From: JAYZDB01 sp036338025
GTDB lineage: Bacteria > Planctomycetota > UBA1135 > UBA2386
Direction of reading: 5' to 3'
Assembly: GCA_036338025.1 (NCBI GenBank)
Contig: JAYZDB010000275.1
Coordinates: 1 to 14,648, forward strand
DNA: 14,648 bases
Part shown: positions 14,226 to 14,648 of the stretch, piece by piece
Layout of the letters: each line of letters opens with the position of its first letter
Numbering within the stretch: position 1 is the first letter of the stretch
Program-made: the position numbers and the translations under genes
The notes under the pieces: model-generated
Seen by the model: only the letters and a program-made list of their open reading frames with translations
What the model was told of the DNA's origin: nothing
Databases searched by the model: none

Positions 14226-14523
14226 ACAGACCCGACGAATTCTGCTCGCAGGGTGCTGTGCCTGGTGGTGCGGTGGTGGCGGCGTTTGAGCAACTGTTGC
14301 CGGTTCGACGTAAGCCAGATCCCCAGAATACCCGCAAGAATCTCCGTCGATCCTGTTCGATTAGCCGCCTAACAGAGCTATTCCGTCTGCCCGGCCGCGG
14401 GTCTTACCCAATCCGACCTTTGGGTCGGCCTGGTCAGACTGAGAGAAATGGCGACCCAAAGCCGTTTCCGGCGCCTGCGGCGCCTGCCAGATATTTCATA
14501 ACTCACTGCAAATATAGCAACAT
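14226..14523. other. Intergenic region with competing hairpins
   Basis: These 298 nt lie between the discoidin-like gene and the last, truncated gene. Arm CCGACC (14413-14418) pairs with GGTCGG (14423-14428) across a 4-nt loop. The overlapping arm CTTTGGGTCG (14418-14427) pairs instead with CGACCCAAAG (14452-14461) as a 10-bp stem with a 24-nt loop. A 9-bp tandem repeat, GGCGCCTGC twice, occupies 14470-14487. The hairpins could end the upstream transcript or affect the downstream one; no clear T-run follows either. No gene was found in this stretch. Confidence 0.35.
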
Positions 14524-14648
14524 ATGTCCACATCACGATGCATCGGAGTCTTCGCGTCCCTCTTCGTCATCTCCACACTCCTCCCCGCCCAGTACACCGA
14601 GGATCGGGACAACCGCAACCCGACGATCAAGACCTGGTACTACAACAT
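14524..14648 (+). CDS. N-terminal fragment of an exported protein
   Basis: An open frame starts at ATG 14524 and runs off the window after 41 full codons. It begins MSTSRCIGVFASLFVIS and continues TLLPAQYTEDRD, a typical signal peptide: a short polar and basic start, a hydrophobic core at residues about 7-20, and a probable cleavage site after LLPA before Q23. The mature start is polar (YTEDRDNRNPTIKTWYYN) and matches no family I can name from so little sequence. No strong ribosome binding site is seen in the AT-rich stretch just upstream (AACTCACTGCAAATATAGC, ending shortly before the ATG). Given its neighbours, it is probably another extracellular or surface protein of the same style. The signal peptide, rather than homology, is the main support for its being real. 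Confidence 0.65.
   Translation, partial: MSTSRCIGVFASLFVISTLLPAQYTEDRDNRNPTIKTWYYN

Noticed and set aside
14470..14487. Two tandem copies of GGCGCCTGC considered as the start of a repeat array
   Set aside because: There are only two 9-bp copies with no spacers, so it is neither a CRISPR nor a significant satellite.

Overview
The window comes from a GC-rich bacterium, most likely a planctomycete. The reasons are a Tat-exported Gfo/Idh/MocA oxidoreductase, a secreted CotH-kinase/lamin-tail protein, and two secreted proteins ending in the same kind of C-terminal beta-rich domain that I associate with planctomycete surface proteins. This assignment is inference from gene style; there is no rRNA or marker gene to confirm it.

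Region 1 (1-6335, + strand) is one tightly packed operon, entered in its middle. It holds the last 52 codons of a DegT/DnrJ/EryC1-type sugar aminotransferase, a GH4-family NAD-dependent glycosidase-like enzyme, a radical SAM/SPASM protein, a sugar phosphate isomerase/epimerase-type TIM barrel, an unrecognised 236-residue protein, a 451-residue protein whose C-terminal half is a thymidylate-kinase-like P-loop kinase, an unrecognised 155-residue protein and a Nudix hydrolase. Every junction overlaps (four of them as GTGA or ATGA) or is at most 8 nt apart, so the genes are probably translationally coupled. The unrecognised 236-residue protein and the N-terminal half of the kinase fusion look like diverged copies of one another. 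Together the set looks like part of a pathway that builds or activates a modified (amino)sugar or cyclitol, perhaps nucleotide-linked. The product cannot be read from the sequence, and I do not recognise this combination as a named system.

Region 2 (6321-8144, - strand) holds a GT4 glycosyltransferase, whose 3' end overlaps the Nudix gene by 15 nt tail to tail, and upstream of it a small lipoprotein gene. A hairpin lies between the two. The glycosyltransferase fits a glycan-building role for the neighbourhood.

Region 3 (8145-10441) starts with a divergent intergenic region rich in dyads and a direct repeat. It is followed on the + strand by a Tat-signal Gfo/Idh/MocA oxidoreductase and a small lipoprotein with a His-rich N-terminus.

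Region 4 (10485-14648) holds a large secreted CotH-kinase/lamin-tail protein on the - strand. A secreted discoidin-like protein is transcribed divergently from it on the + strand. The window ends in the first 41 codons of another exported protein. No tRNA, rRNA, CRISPR array, insertion sequence or attachment site was seen.
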